A DNA stretch of 33,496 bases. Origin: Lachnospiraceae bacterium (GTDB taxonomy: Bacteria > Bacillota > Clostridia > Lachnospirales > Lachnospiraceae). Each line of letters starts with the position of its first letter. Within the stretch, counting starts at the first letter, position 1. Shown here piece by piece: positions 25,828-33,496 of this stretch. Under the pieces are notes generated by a model that saw only the letters and a list, made by a program, of their open reading frames with translations, searched no databases and had not been told where the DNA came from. The position numbers and the translations under genes were made by a program. Location: the NCBI GenBank assembly GCA_014804365.1, contig JAAUZX010000064.1, forward strand, positions 1-33,496. The letters are read 5' to 3'.

Positions 25828-26406
25828 TTAATTTTTCTTCCTGATACATCGGGAAAATAGCTGTTCCATCTTCCTATAATCACATAAAAAGGAAGCCTCG
25901 CTTGCCTTTAACATTTCTTCCCTGCCCACGTTTGCAAAATTTATCACATAATCTGCATGAAGCGCTAATGTCCTGATAAATTCCCGCTGGCAACGTCCGT
26001 TGCCCTCACGGAAAGGGTGCAGGGCATTTATCTCCGAAAAATAATATGCCAGTCGAACGGAAATCTCTTTTTCATCTAAGCCCTGTAGATAATTTTCCTC
26101 TTTCAGCTTACCGAAAATCTCTTCCGCCTGACTTTCTATGAACTTTACATTGCAAAACATATTCCCCTTTGCAATATCAACCTTTCTAATCTTACCCGCC
26201 CACTCGTATACATCCTGAAAAATATATTTATGGATGGACTGTAGGTGTTTTAAGTCAAACTTGCCCTGAATAGGCTTATCCACTAGTTCCAGAATACGAA
26301 GCATTGTCAGCCGCTTTTCCAGTTGTCTGAGCCGATCTATATCCCTTATTCCCATCCTGTTCTTTAGGACATCAGAATCCGGATAGCAATATATCTTATC
26401 TGACAT
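25828..26406 (-). CDS. fic: Fic-domain toxin (AMPylating enzyme)
   Basis: A 192-residue Fic protein. Such enzymes transfer AMP (or a related nucleotide) from ATP to hydroxyl side chains of target proteins; small bacterial toxins of this group often modify DNA gyrase and topoisomerase IV. The catalytic motif HPFREGNGRCQR is at residues 130-141, with the catalytic His130 and ATP-binding Arg present. The flap region KFDLKHLQSIHKYIFQDVYE precedes it. No inhibitory helix is seen in the protein itself, consistent with a class I arrangement in which a separate antitoxin blocks it. Its ATG overlaps the antitoxin stop (TAATG), and the pair is co-transcribed on the minus strand. Confidence 0.92.
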   Translation of the reverse strand: MSDKIYCYPDSDVLKNRMGIRDIDRLRQLEKRLTMLRILELVDKPIQGKFDLKHLQSIHKYIFQDVYEWAGKIRKVDIAKGNMFCNVKFIESQAEEIFGKLKEENYLQGLDEKEISVRLAYYFSEINALHPFREGNGRCQREFIRTLALHADYVINFANVGREEMLKASEASFLCDYRKMEQLFSRCIRKKN

Positions 26407-26732
26407 TATCTAACCTCTTCTATAATCCGATGGCGCAATTCATCTCCCGCTGTTTCCCCATTTTTATAAGCATACAGCATTTGTAAATCATCTTCTGTCA
26501 GTTCCATCCCTTCAAAAGCCATTGTGGCTTCCACTTCTTTTACTGCTTCCGTTTTGGTGTATGCCAGATGGCTCATTTTTATTTCAAAGGGAATTCCTTC
26601 CGTAAGGATAATCTGCTTTATCATCATATTGACCACCGCCGACAAGTTGGTTCCCAGTTTTTCTAAAATCTCCGACGCTTTTTCTTTATCTTCTGCGGAA
26701 GTCCTCACTTGTAACAATGATGTATTAGACAT
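26406..26732 (-). CDS. Fic antitoxin: RHH N-terminal domain joined to an inhibitory helix
   Basis: 108 residues from the ATG at 26732, which has an AGGAGG site 8-9 nt upstream; an upstream ATG at 26768 lacks one. Residues 1-52 look like a RelB/DinJ ribbon-helix-helix domain (LLQVRTSAEDKEKASEIL, then LSAVVNMMIKQIILTEGIPF), which would bind the operon's promoter. Residues 70-75, TMAFEG, match the (S/T)xxxE(G/N) inhibitory motif of Fic antitoxins such as VbhA, whose Glu blocks ATP in the Fic active site. The C terminus (MLYAYKNGETAGDELRHRII) also resembles VbhA-type partners. So one small protein appears to combine DNA binding and toxin inhibition. Confidence 0.82.
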   Translation of the reverse strand: MSNTSLLQVRTSAEDKEKASEILEKLGTNLSAVVNMMIKQIILTEGIPFEIKMSHLAYTKTEAVKEVEATMAFEGMELTEDDLQMLYAYKNGETAGDELRHRIIEEVR

Positions 26733-26923
26733 AGTATCTGCCCTCCTTCTGTCTTTATTATACAACATAGTAATTACACTGTAAATGAAGACTTATTCAA
26801 TCAGAACATCCCCTCCCAATTTACATTTGTCTCACGATAACCCCAATCTATAAATTAGCAGATGGTAACTTCTAATTTTTTTCTAAACATTTTCCGGATA
26901 ATAACAAGCAAGCTGATACGCCA

Positions 26924-27925
26924 TTATTTCAAGTTCTTTTCAAAGAACTGCTCCAGTTTGTCAAACGGGATTGCATTTTTTCCGCCTCCGTCATAGAGAT
27001 CCGTATGAACAGCCTCCGGAATGATCAGCAGTTCCTTATTATCCGCATAAGGATTATTTTTCACCATAGCCGCATATGCGTCACGGCTGAAATAGCAGGA
27101 ATGCGCCTTTTCACCATGCATCACCAGAACGGCGCTACGGATCTCATTGCTGTATTTCAGGATCGGCTGGTTCATAAAGGACATACAGCCAATCGCATTC
27201 CAGCCTCCATTGGAATTCAATGAACGTTTATGGTAGCCACGGTCAGTTTTATAATAATCATAATAATCTGCCACATAGAAAGGGGCATCTGCCGGAAGCG
27301 GATCGACAACGCCGCCGCCAAGTGCATAGCTGCCATTTTTATAATCCGTGATCCGTTGTGCGTTCATTGCCTTTTTCTTTTCATATCTCGCATCGGCAGA
27401 ATCCTCAGAATCAAAATATCCGTTTGCATTGACACGGGTCATATCATACATGGTAGAAGCCACGGTCGCTTTGATCCGGGTATCCAGCGCCGCAACATTC
27501 AGAGCCAGACCGCCCCAGCCGCAGATTCCGATAATTCCGATCTTCTCCGGGTCAACATTGTCCTGCACGGAAAGAAAATCTACTGCTGCCTGAAAATCTT
27601 CGGTGTTGATATCAGGAGATGCCATATACCGGGGTTCTCCGCTGCTCTCGCCCGTGAAAGACGGATCGAATGCAATCGTAAGAAAACCGCGCTCCGCCAT
27701 TGTCTGGGCATACAGACCCGCTGCCTGCTCCTTTACTGCACCAAAGGGACCGCATACCGCAATAGCCGCCAGCCTGCCCTCAGCCTCCTTGGGCTCGTAA
27801 AGGTCTGCCGCCAATGTAAAGCCATAGCGGTTATGGAACGTCACCTTACGGTGATCCACCTTTTCACTTTTCGGAAAAGTCTTATCCCACTCATCTGTTA
27901 ATTCCAGTTTTACTGTATCTGCCAT
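26924..27925 (-). CDS. Alpha/beta hydrolase with a cysteine nucleophile
   Basis: A 333-residue cytoplasmic alpha/beta-fold hydrolase. The nucleophile elbow is IGICGWGG with C135 in place of the usual serine, as in dienelactone-hydrolase-type enzymes and a Firmicutes subgroup of COG1073. The oxyanion region is AVCGPFGAVKEQ, the likely acid lies after VLVMHGEKAHS, and the catalytic histidine is H307 in PEAVHTDLYD. The substrate cannot be told. It is preceded on the same strand by a small helical ORF and then, divergently, a LysR regulator, the usual arrangement for an inducible enzyme under LysR control. Confidence 0.85.
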   Translation of the reverse strand: MADTVKLELTDEWDKTFPKSEKVDHRKVTFHNRYGFTLAADLYEPKEAEGRLAAIAVCGPFGAVKEQAAGLYAQTMAERGFLTIAFDPSFTGESSGEPRYMASPDINTEDFQAAVDFLSVQDNVDPEKIGIIGICGWGGLALNVAALDTRIKATVASTMYDMTRVNANGYFDSEDSADARYEKKKAMNAQRITDYKNGSYALGGGVVDPLPADAPFYVADYYDYYKTDRGYHKRSLNSNGGWNAIGCMSFMNQPILKYSNEIRSAVLVMHGEKAHSCYFSRDAYAAMVKNNPYADNKELLIIPEAVHTDLYDGGGKNAIPFDKLEQFFEKNLK

Positions 27926-27965
27926 TTTACATATACCTCTCTTTCTTTATACATTGATTTTTTAT

Positions 27966-28172
27966 TTACTGCTTTTCCATTCTCCAAACTAAAAAGTCAA
28001 GACAGTCAACCCGTTCCTGGCTTTCATGCAGTCTGTCCATCAGGGTACAGCGGTGTTTCCGAAGTGTTTTCACAGCATCCTGAACCCGTCCATTATCATA
28101 CAGTCTGCAAACCTCCATGATTGTTTCTGAAGTACATCCTGCATCCTCTAAATTCTGAATCAGATCATCCGT
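27966..28172 (-). pseudogene. Small helical ORF with a damaged start codon
   Basis: The minus frame encodes 68 residues reading TDDLIQNLEDAGCTSETIME to CLDFLVWRMEKQ, a coherent helical protein that resembles the C-terminal helix of MerR-type regulators (LHESQERVDCLDFLV). No ATG, GTG or TTG precedes the conserved part. The sequence AGGGAGGCGGTCATACGG has a good ribosome site followed by CATACG where CATGACG would give an ATG in frame, so a single G seems to be missing. The gene is either newly inactive or initiates unusually. It lies between the hydrolase and the LysR gene. Confidence 0.6.
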
Positions 28173-28238
28173 ATGACCGCCTCCCTTCCTGCTATGTCTG
28201 TATTATATCCTCTTGATTTTCATTTCGCTAATGTCTAT

Positions 28239-28260
28239 AATTTATATCGTGATATAAATT
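28239..28260. promoter_or_regulatory. Perfect 22-bp palindrome, LysR-type operator
   Basis: AATTTATATC (28239-28248) and its exact inverse GATATAAATT (28251-28260) surround GT. It lies 26 nt before the LysR start, in the space shared with the divergent hydrolase-side genes. Such a dyad is what LysR-family tetramers bind when they autoregulate and control a divergent target. Confidence 0.65.
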
Positions 28261-28286
28261 TTAGGAATATCATAGGAGGGATCTTC

Positions 28287-29168
28287 TTGGAATTAAGAAC
28301 GATGAGATATTTTCTTGCGGTGGCAAGAGAGGAAAATATGACCCGCGCGGCTGAACTTCTTCACGTTACCCAGCCCACGCTTTCAAAACAGTTAAAAGCT
28401 CTGGAAGATGAGCTTGGTAAGAAGCTGTTCCTGCGGCACAGTTTCAGCATCCAACTTACAGAGGAAGGTATTCTGTTACGAAAACGGGCGGAAGATCTGG
28501 TAAAAATGGCGGACAAGATTACTGCTGAATTTCTCACATTAGATGATGTTTTAGGCGGCGACGTCTACTTTGGTCTTGCAGAATCATATCAAGTCAGACA
28601 TCTTGCCGCCGCAATCAGAACATTCAAGGACACCTGCCCTGACCTGCATTACCATATAACCAGTGGCGACACTGAACAGGTTACGGAAAAGCTGGATAAA
28701 GGTATCATAGATTTTGCAGTGCTGGCACAGGAACCAAATACAGTAAAGTACCATTACCTTGCTTTTCCCGAAGCCGATGTATGGGGTCTTATCATGCCAC
28801 AGGACTGTCCGCTGGCACAAAAGCAGGCTGTCTGCGCAGATGATTTGATCGGAATTCCGCTATTCTGTTCAGAACAGGGCTGGAATCATGATATTTCCAA
28901 ATGGTGCGGAAACAAAATGGACGAGCTGCATCTTGAAGGCTCGTTCCGTCTGTCCTATAACGGTTCCATTTTTGTCAAAGAGGGACTGGGTTATCTTTTA
29001 ACTTTTGAACATCTGATTGATACAAGCCGGGACAGCGGACTTACCTTCCGTCCGCTTACCCCAAGACTTGAAACGAAAATATATCTGATCTGGAAAAAAT
29101 ATCAGGTGTTTACCCCTATTGCAGAGCGATTACTGAAAAACCTGAAAAGATGTTTTGAAAACACGTGA
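28287..29168 (+). CDS. LysR-family transcriptional regulator
   Basis: A 293-residue protein from the TTG at 28287, chosen because AGGAGGG lies 6 nt upstream and the family N terminus begins there (ELRTMRYFLAVAREENMTRA). The frame extends to an ATG at 28173 but that part overlaps the operator. The winged HTH includes AAELLHVTQPTLSKQLKALE. The effector-binding domain follows (DVLGGDVYFGLAESYQVRHL onward). It probably senses a small molecule and controls the divergent alpha/beta hydrolase as well as itself through the palindrome at 28239. The effector is not predictable. Confidence 0.9.
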   Translation: MELRTMRYFLAVAREENMTRAAELLHVTQPTLSKQLKALEDELGKKLFLRHSFSIQLTEEGILLRKRAEDLVKMADKITAEFLTLDDVLGGDVYFGLAESYQVRHLAAAIRTFKDTCPDLHYHITSGDTEQVTEKLDKGIIDFAVLAQEPNTVKYHYLAFPEADVWGLIMPQDCPLAQKQAVCADDLIGIPLFCSEQGWNHDISKWCGNKMDELHLEGSFRLSYNGSIFVKEGLGYLLTFEHLIDTSRDSGLTFRPLTPRLETKIYLIWKKYQVFTPIAERLLKNLKRCFENT

Positions 29169-29216
29169 GCTGAACACTTATCCATCTGACCGCTTTCTTT
29201 ATCACGGCGTATCACT

Positions 29217-30494
29217 TTAATCATGTATCATCATCTTTATGATTTCTTCATTAGTCTCGCGCATACCTTCTTTTCCCAGATGGCCGATATTGCTGATGGT
29301 TTTCTCCACCCCTTTAGTTACAATCCCGTCCCCGGCATAGAACTGCTGGCCGCGCAGGAACATATTATAACCGAGGATTCCTGCGTCTACCGATGCCGCG
29401 ATCTTAGCAGCGCAGGATGCTTTTGCTCCGTCACATATCATCCCGGATACGATTGCCAGCGCATTTACCACTGTATGTACTACTTCCTCATATCCGCCGC
29501 CGCAAAGATAAGCAATTCCAGCTCCTGCTGCTGCTCCGGCACTGACAGCGCCGCAGTATGCAGAAAGCCTTCCGATACCTGTCTTCTGATGGATTGCTGT
29601 CAGGTTTGAAAGAGCCAGCGCACGGTACATTTTATCTTCTCCGCACCCTAATTCCTTCGCATACTCTAATACCGGCAGTGAGCAGGTCATACCCTGATTA
29701 CCACTGCCTGCATTGATGATAACTGGAAGCTCACAGCCGTTCATTCTGGCATCGGATCCCGCAGCCGCTCTTGCTTTGGCTCTGGTACGGACATCATTAC
29801 CGTAGGTGTCTAACAGCACACTTCCAATATTTGCTCCGTAATCGCCTTTAAGCCCTTCATCTGCAATTGCCGTATTATACTCAATCTGCCGTCCGATAAC
29901 CTCTTTGATATCTGCAACATCAACAGTATTAATGAAATCCCAGATGTCCTCCATGTTAAGAAGCGACCGGTCAGTTAATCCTTCTTCTGTCTCACCCTCC
30001 ACAGGAATGTCAAGAAGCTTCTCACCATCTTTCTCAATAAGAACGATATTCGTGTGATAATTGGCAATTCTTACTTTCGCATAGGAGCCTCCCTTTTTCA
30101 CTTCAATAATGATATCAAATGTAACCCCATTGTCCACATGCTCAACACTTATTGGAACTGTCTTTAAGTATTCCGCCATCCGCACTTTTTCTTCCTCGGA
30201 AACGTCTGCGATAACTTCCAGCTCCTTTTCCGCTTTTCCTGCAATAATCCCAGCCGTTGCCGCCGCAGGGATTCCTTTTAAGTGATTCGTGTTCGGCACG
30301 ATAACACTCTTTACATTCTTAATGATGCTTCCGCTGGCACCAATTTCAACCCTGTCCGGAACCTCTCCTAATAGTTCTCTCGCTTTTGCTGCTGCATACG
30401 CAAGAGCAATCGGCTCCGTGCATCCCATCGCAGGCACAAGCTCTTCTTTAAGTATCTGAATATATGCCTTGTATTTTTCATTCGTTCTTTCCAT
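29217..30494 (-). CDS. cyuA: L-cysteine desulfidase, UPF0597/CyuA (YhaM) family
   Basis: A 425-residue protein of the UPF0597 family, related to the alpha subunit of Fe-S serine dehydratases. Characterised members break L-cysteine down to pyruvate, sulfide and ammonia with a [4Fe-4S] cluster. The first cluster cysteine is C25 in AMGCTEPIA. Other cysteines sit in LSAYCGAVSAG and MICDGAKASCAAKI, and glycine-rich motifs (GASGSIIKNV, INAGSGNQGMT) are as expected. AGGAG lies 8 nt before the ATG and a clear promoter (TTGAGA-17-TATAAC) upstream. It uses the same substrate as DndA but is probably general metabolism unrelated to the island. Confidence 0.87.
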   Translation of the reverse strand: MERTNEKYKAYIQILKEELVPAMGCTEPIALAYAAAKARELLGEVPDRVEIGASGSIIKNVKSVIVPNTNHLKGIPAAATAGIIAGKAEKELEVIADVSEEEKVRMAEYLKTVPISVEHVDNGVTFDIIIEVKKGGSYAKVRIANYHTNIVLIEKDGEKLLDIPVEGETEEGLTDRSLLNMEDIWDFINTVDVADIKEVIGRQIEYNTAIADEGLKGDYGANIGSVLLDTYGNDVRTRAKARAAAGSDARMNGCELPVIINAGSGNQGMTCSLPVLEYAKELGCGEDKMYRALALSNLTAIHQKTGIGRLSAYCGAVSAGAAAGAGIAYLCGGGYEEVVHTVVNALAIVSGMICDGAKASCAAKIAASVDAGILGYNMFLRGQQFYAGDGIVTKGVEKTISNIGHLGKEGMRETNEEIIKMMIHD

Positions 30495-30520
30495 CTGAAC
30501 ATCTCCTTTATCATTATAGA

Positions 30521-30549
30521 GTTATAATGCGCTCCCTATTTTTTCTCAA
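30521..30549 (-). promoter_or_regulatory. Promoter of the cysteine desulfidase gene
   Basis: Minus-strand -35 TTGAGA (30544-30549), 17 nt, -10 TATAAC (30521-30526), followed by a leader of about 25 nt with AAGGAGATG before the ATG at 30494. Confidence 0.65.
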
Positions 30550-30707
30550 CAAGATGACTACATCGCAAATTATAGATATGGGAAACTGATTCTTTTTATA
30601 AATGGCATTTTTTCCCCGCAACATCGCTACTCTTATATAATGTATCAGGCTGGACATCTACCGAATTTGACCGCTCAGAGTGCCATAACATTAGCATACG
30701 GGGCTGG

Positions 30708-30926
30708 CTATTCTTGAATATCTAATCCTTCAAAGAAATCATCATAGGTGCAGTCATATATTTTGCGTAATTCTATAAGAACGCTAATCTTGATATTCAA
30801 TTCACCGTTTTCATATTTAGCATAAGTAGATCGACCAATATCACAACCATTGCGTTGTAATAAAGCGCAGAGTTTTTCTTGTGAAATATTATGCTTTTCT
30901 CGGAGGACTTTTAGATTGTTGCCCAT
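30708..30926 (-). CDS. Small XRE-family regulator
   Basis: About 72 residues from MGNNLKVLREKHNISQEKLC, an HTH_3 domain and nearly nothing else (IGRSTYAKYENGELNIKISV is the recognition helix and following turn). Starts at 30956 or 30965 are also possible; the one at 30926 has GGAGAG upstream and fits the family N terminus. Upstream, 30974-30989 carries the dyad GACCAATATTGAGGTC and 31018-31029 a related GAATATTGTCC, which may be its binding sites. This is a conserved type of small Lachnospiraceae regulator with unknown targets. Confidence 0.8.
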   Translation of the reverse strand: MGNNLKVLREKHNISQEKLCALLQRNGCDIGRSTYAKYENGELNIKISVLIELRKIYDCTYDDFFEGLDIQE

Positions 30927-31232
30927 ATTTCTATCTCTCCGTAATTTCTGTTCCATTTCTTTCATCCTTTCTTAGACCAATATTGAGGTCAATACCATTG
31001 TAAAAATTTATTAGTGGGAATATTGTCCGCTATACTGGTCGAATCAAAAAAGGGATGATAGAATAACATTTTGGAAACAATTCTAAAAATGTAGTGGATG
31101 ATTGACAGAAAATATGGAACCAGTCAGAACAGGGGCAAGAGAGGTCAAATTGTATTTAGATATAGCTTTCATTTCTTAATATGAACTTGATTTTGAAACA
31201 TTTGAAAAGAGGATTGACAAGGAGGTAAGAGA

Positions 31233-31490
31233 ATGGACTTTATTACAAATTTTTTCGGATGGCTTATAATAGCTTATTTTGTATCAATTCCGTTTATATG
31301 GTTATGGGTGTTCTATCATAAAATTAAATGCCAGAAAATAGAAGAATTTAGCAATAGAAAATGTAAGTATTGGCATCTTTGCGAGCATAACTATAAGGAA
31401 CGTAAGAAACACGAGTTAGAGTTAATAAAGCAGATGTTGTCACATAGTTTAGGATTAACGGAAGAAGAAATAAACAAGGAATTTTCATAA
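31233..31490 (+). CDS. Small single-pass membrane protein
   Basis: 85 residues with a near-perfect AAGGAGGT ribosome site 7 nt before the ATG. One membrane segment covers about residues 6-28 (FFGWLIIAYFVSIPFIWLWV). A basic, charged region with two cysteines follows (CKYWHLCEHN), then an amphipathic helix and an acidic end. It resembles small hypothetical proteins of Clostridia; no function is known to me. It is convergent with clpX and followed by a hairpin shared between them. Confidence 0.7.
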   Translation: MDFITNFFGWLIIAYFVSIPFIWLWVFYHKIKCQKIEEFSNRKCKYWHLCEHNYKERKKHELELIKQMLSHSLGLTEEEINKEFS

Positions 31491-31525
31491 AAAAAAATGA
31501 CTTCAGAGCATACCTGTCATACAAA

Positions 31526-31558
31526 GAACACTATGAGTCTTTTTCGCTCATAGTGTTC
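31526..31558. terminator. Hairpin between convergent genes, likely clpX terminator
   Basis: A perfect 12-bp stem, GAACACTATGAG (31526-31537) with CTCATAGTGTTC (31547-31558), around a 9-nt loop. On the minus strand it is followed by TTTGT, on the + strand by CGTGTAAAAC, so it is a better terminator for clpX than for the small membrane-protein gene. Confidence 0.55.
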
Positions 31559-31593
31559 CGTGTAAAACATTTTCTTTCACAAACAGTCTTGCA

Positions 31594-33201
31594 TTACGTT
31601 GCTTCTATCACATTCAGTCTATCGGGATGTTCCAGTGAGTTGCTCCTGATATCGATCACCGGACCGCCCGTTCCCTCGATATACTCTCGTGTAATGGTCA
31701 CCCTGCCGATGTTATCATCTTTCGGCACCTCATACATGATATCCAGCATAAACTCCTCGATAATAGCACGAAGCGCCCTGGCACCGGTATCTTTCTCCAT
31801 TGCCTTCTCGGCAATCGCTTCCAGCGCACCCTGTTCGAATTCCAGCTTTACTTCATCTAACTCAAGCAGCTTCTGATACTGTTTAAGTATCGCATTTCTG
31901 GGCTCCGCAAGAATCTTCACCATCATATCTTTGCTTAAGCCTTCCAGCGTGAAGATCACGGGAAGCCGGCCGATAAACTCGGGGATCATGCCGAATTTCT
32001 TAATATCCTCCACCGTAACCCTTTTCAGGATATTCTTTTCCTTATCATATTTATCCCGCAATTCGGCATTGTATCCTATTGAGGTACGTTTATTTAATCT
32101 CTGTTTAATTATTTCCTCTAAATCTGGAAAAGCGCCGCCGCAGATAAACAGAATATTCCTTGTATTCACTGTCGCAAGCGGCACCATGGCATTCTTGGAA
32201 TTGGCGCCCACGGGCACTTCCACCTCCGCACCCTCCAGCAGCTTTAGCATTCCCTGCTGAACGGACTCGCCACTGACATCTCTGGAGTTGGTATTCTTTT
32301 TCTTGGCAATCTTATCGATCTCATCTATGAATATGATACCCTGCTCCGCCCGCTCCACGTCGTTATCCGCCGCAGCCAGCAGTTTCGATACCACGCTCTC
32401 GATATCGTCACCGATATACCCCGCTTCCGTCAACGATGTGGCATCCGTGATCGCCAGCGGCACATCCAGAAGTCTTGCCAGGGTCTTCACAAGATACGTC
32501 TTGCCACAGCCGGTAGGTCCGATCATGAGCATATTGGACTTCTCGATCTCAATCTCGTCCATGGTACCGGTCGCCACTCTCTTATAATGGTTATAAACCG
32601 CTACGGACACCACTTTTTTTGCATATTCCTGTCCTACCACATACTCATCCAGCTTCTCTTTGATCTTATGGGGCGGCATGATATTCTTGATGTCAATTTC
32701 CGCCTTCTCGCCGTCCTTCTTCTTTTTCTTCGGCTTCTGCTTATTCGGAATGCCGCCGTCTCCCTGCAGATCGGCTAAATTGACGAAGCTGATGTTCGGA
32801 AATCCCTTGCCGCTGTTGAGATCGGACATTGTGGGGTAATTCAGCATCCCCTGATAGTCGAACTGACTGACCGTATCCATGGTCTTATGCATACAGTCTT
32901 CGCAGACACATATGTGATTGGGCAGATGGAACATCTTACCCGCCTTGCTTTCCGGTCTGCGGCAGATAAAGCAGACATCCTCATAATCATTGTGCGGTTC
33001 GTCTTCTACATTTCCCACTTCCCGCTTCCCGTCATCCGCTCTCTCTTCTTTCCGGTCGTCTGCTTCGCCGCTCTGCCCCTTTTTCATGCTTCTGAGCGTC
33101 TCTCTTTGTTCCTCGCCGTCCTCCAGTTCCCTGAAATCATAGGTTCTGCCTTCATCTTCCGCAATCGTCTCATTTATATCATCATATCTGTCGTTGTTCA
33201 T
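31594..33201 (-). CDS. clpX: ATP-dependent Clp protease ATP-binding subunit ClpX, long form
   Basis: ClpX unfolds proteins and feeds them to ClpP. From the ATG at 33201 (GGAGG 6 nt upstream; the frame runs on to 33261) the protein has 535 residues, about 100 more than most ClpX. The extra length is an acidic N-terminal extension of about 75 residues and a Lys-rich stretch near 156-162. The zinc-binding domain has C77, C80, C98 or C100, and C103. Walker A GPTGCGKT is at 228-235, the pore loop GYIG at 261-264, Walker B FIDEID at 291-296, and an IGYNAEL segment resembles the ClpP-docking IGF loop. No clpP is next to it within the window. Confidence 0.92.
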   Translation of the reverse strand: MNNDRYDDINETIAEDEGRTYDFRELEDGEEQRETLRSMKKGQSGEADDRKEERADDGKREVGNVEDEPHNDYEDVCFICRRPESKAGKMFHLPNHICVCEDCMHKTMDTVSQFDYQGMLNYPTMSDLNSGKGFPNISFVNLADLQGDGGIPNKQKPKKKKKDGEKAEIDIKNIMPPHKIKEKLDEYVVGQEYAKKVVSVAVYNHYKRVATGTMDEIEIEKSNMLMIGPTGCGKTYLVKTLARLLDVPLAITDATSLTEAGYIGDDIESVVSKLLAAADNDVERAEQGIIFIDEIDKIAKKKNTNSRDVSGESVQQGMLKLLEGAEVEVPVGANSKNAMVPLATVNTRNILFICGGAFPDLEEIIKQRLNKRTSIGYNAELRDKYDKEKNILKRVTVEDIKKFGMIPEFIGRLPVIFTLEGLSKDMMVKILAEPRNAILKQYQKLLELDEVKLEFEQGALEAIAEKAMEKDTGARALRAIIEEFMLDIMYEVPKDDNIGRVTITREYIEGTGGPVIDIRSNSLEHPDRLNVIEAT

Positions 33202-33393
33202 ACCCGACCTCCGCTTATTCATTTCTTGTAACTGTTCAGTACCTTCACAGTTACGATGCAAAATCCATCCTAAATTGTCTTCGACAATGGGATCTTGCTC
33301 GCTGAATCATATTCTTACGGTCTCAGCAGTAAATGCTTCGACCTAAACTGAATAGTTATCATTTCCTACAACTGATCCCACTCCTACTTTATT

Positions 33394-33422
33394 ATCATAG
33401 TATAAAAAAGAGCATCTCACAA
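33394..33422 (-). promoter_or_regulatory. Predicted clpX promoter
   Basis: Minus-strand -35 TTGTGA (33417-33422), 17 nt, -10 TATGAT (33394-33399). The leader to the ATG at 33201 is about 185 nt, long enough to hold regulatory structure; a small ATTGTC/GACAAT hairpin lies at about 33268-33282. Confidence 0.45.
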
Positions 33423-33496
33423 GTAGACAATTTCACGGAAAACGCATGAACCCCTATCCTATGACTATAATTGCCCTTCACCTTTTTAAATTTATC

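Noticed and set aside
27230..27901. 223-codon plus-strand open frame
   Set aside because: It is exactly antisense to the well-supported alpha/beta hydrolase and has no recognisable domain or ribosome site.
30535..30707. Possible short gene or RNA between the cysteine desulfidase and XRE genes
   Set aside because: A 34-codon minus frame and a TTGACC hexamer are present, but neither has matching signals or conserved structure that I can see.
31553..33231. Several plus-strand open frames of 63-114 codons
   Set aside because: All are antisense to clpX, a product of codon bias on the coding strand.

Overview
The window reads as chromosome of an anaerobic Firmicute, most likely a Lachnospiraceae-type Clostridium. 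The evidence is a long ClpX with a zinc-binding domain, a UPF0597-type cysteine desulfidase, DUF4317 and DUF1349 proteins, strong AGGAGG-type ribosome sites and an IS21 element. No rRNA, tRNA or CRISPR array was seen. Three stretches differ in gene content and base composition.

(1) About 1-17941 is visibly AT-rich. It opens with a small hypothetical gene, a membrane-protein gene broken at a T8 run and a decayed XRE regulator. A divergent PP-loop (PAPS-reductase-like) gene follows. The main content is one uninterrupted + strand run: an XRE regulator, dndC, dndD, dndE, an unrecognised four-helix membrane protein, dndB, a DndA/IscS-type cysteine desulfurase, dptF, dptG and dptH. Overlaps of 1-20 nt or very short gaps suggest one transcript. 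This is an apparently complete DNA phosphorothioate system: modification (DndA supplies sulfur; DndC, D and E insert it; DndB modulates) plus phosphorothioate-sensing restriction (DptF, G, H). Unusual points are the gene order C-D-E-X-B-A-F-G-H, the membrane protein inside the operon, the accessory PP-loop gene, and a 46-bp imperfect palindrome in the divergent promoter that could be the XRE operator.

(2) About 17942-25830 is a scrapyard of higher GC. It holds a 5'-truncated SF2 helicase, an iteron-like repeat cluster, an intact IS21-family element (istA/istB, multiple terminal repeats) sitting between two broken genes with no matching target duplication, two decayed RelB/YafQ-type toxin-antitoxin pairs, a truncated DUF4317 gene, an intact DUF1349 gene and a gene fragment after fic.

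(3) About 25828-33496 is ordinary chromosome with accessory pieces: a Fic toxin with a fused RHH/inhibitory-helix antitoxin, a Cys-nucleophile alpha/beta hydrolase beside a LysR regulator with a perfect palindromic operator, a cysteine desulfidase, a small XRE regulator, a small membrane protein, and clpX. The phosphorothioate island therefore sits in a defence/mobile hot spot, but no integrase or clear attachment site is visible inside the window.
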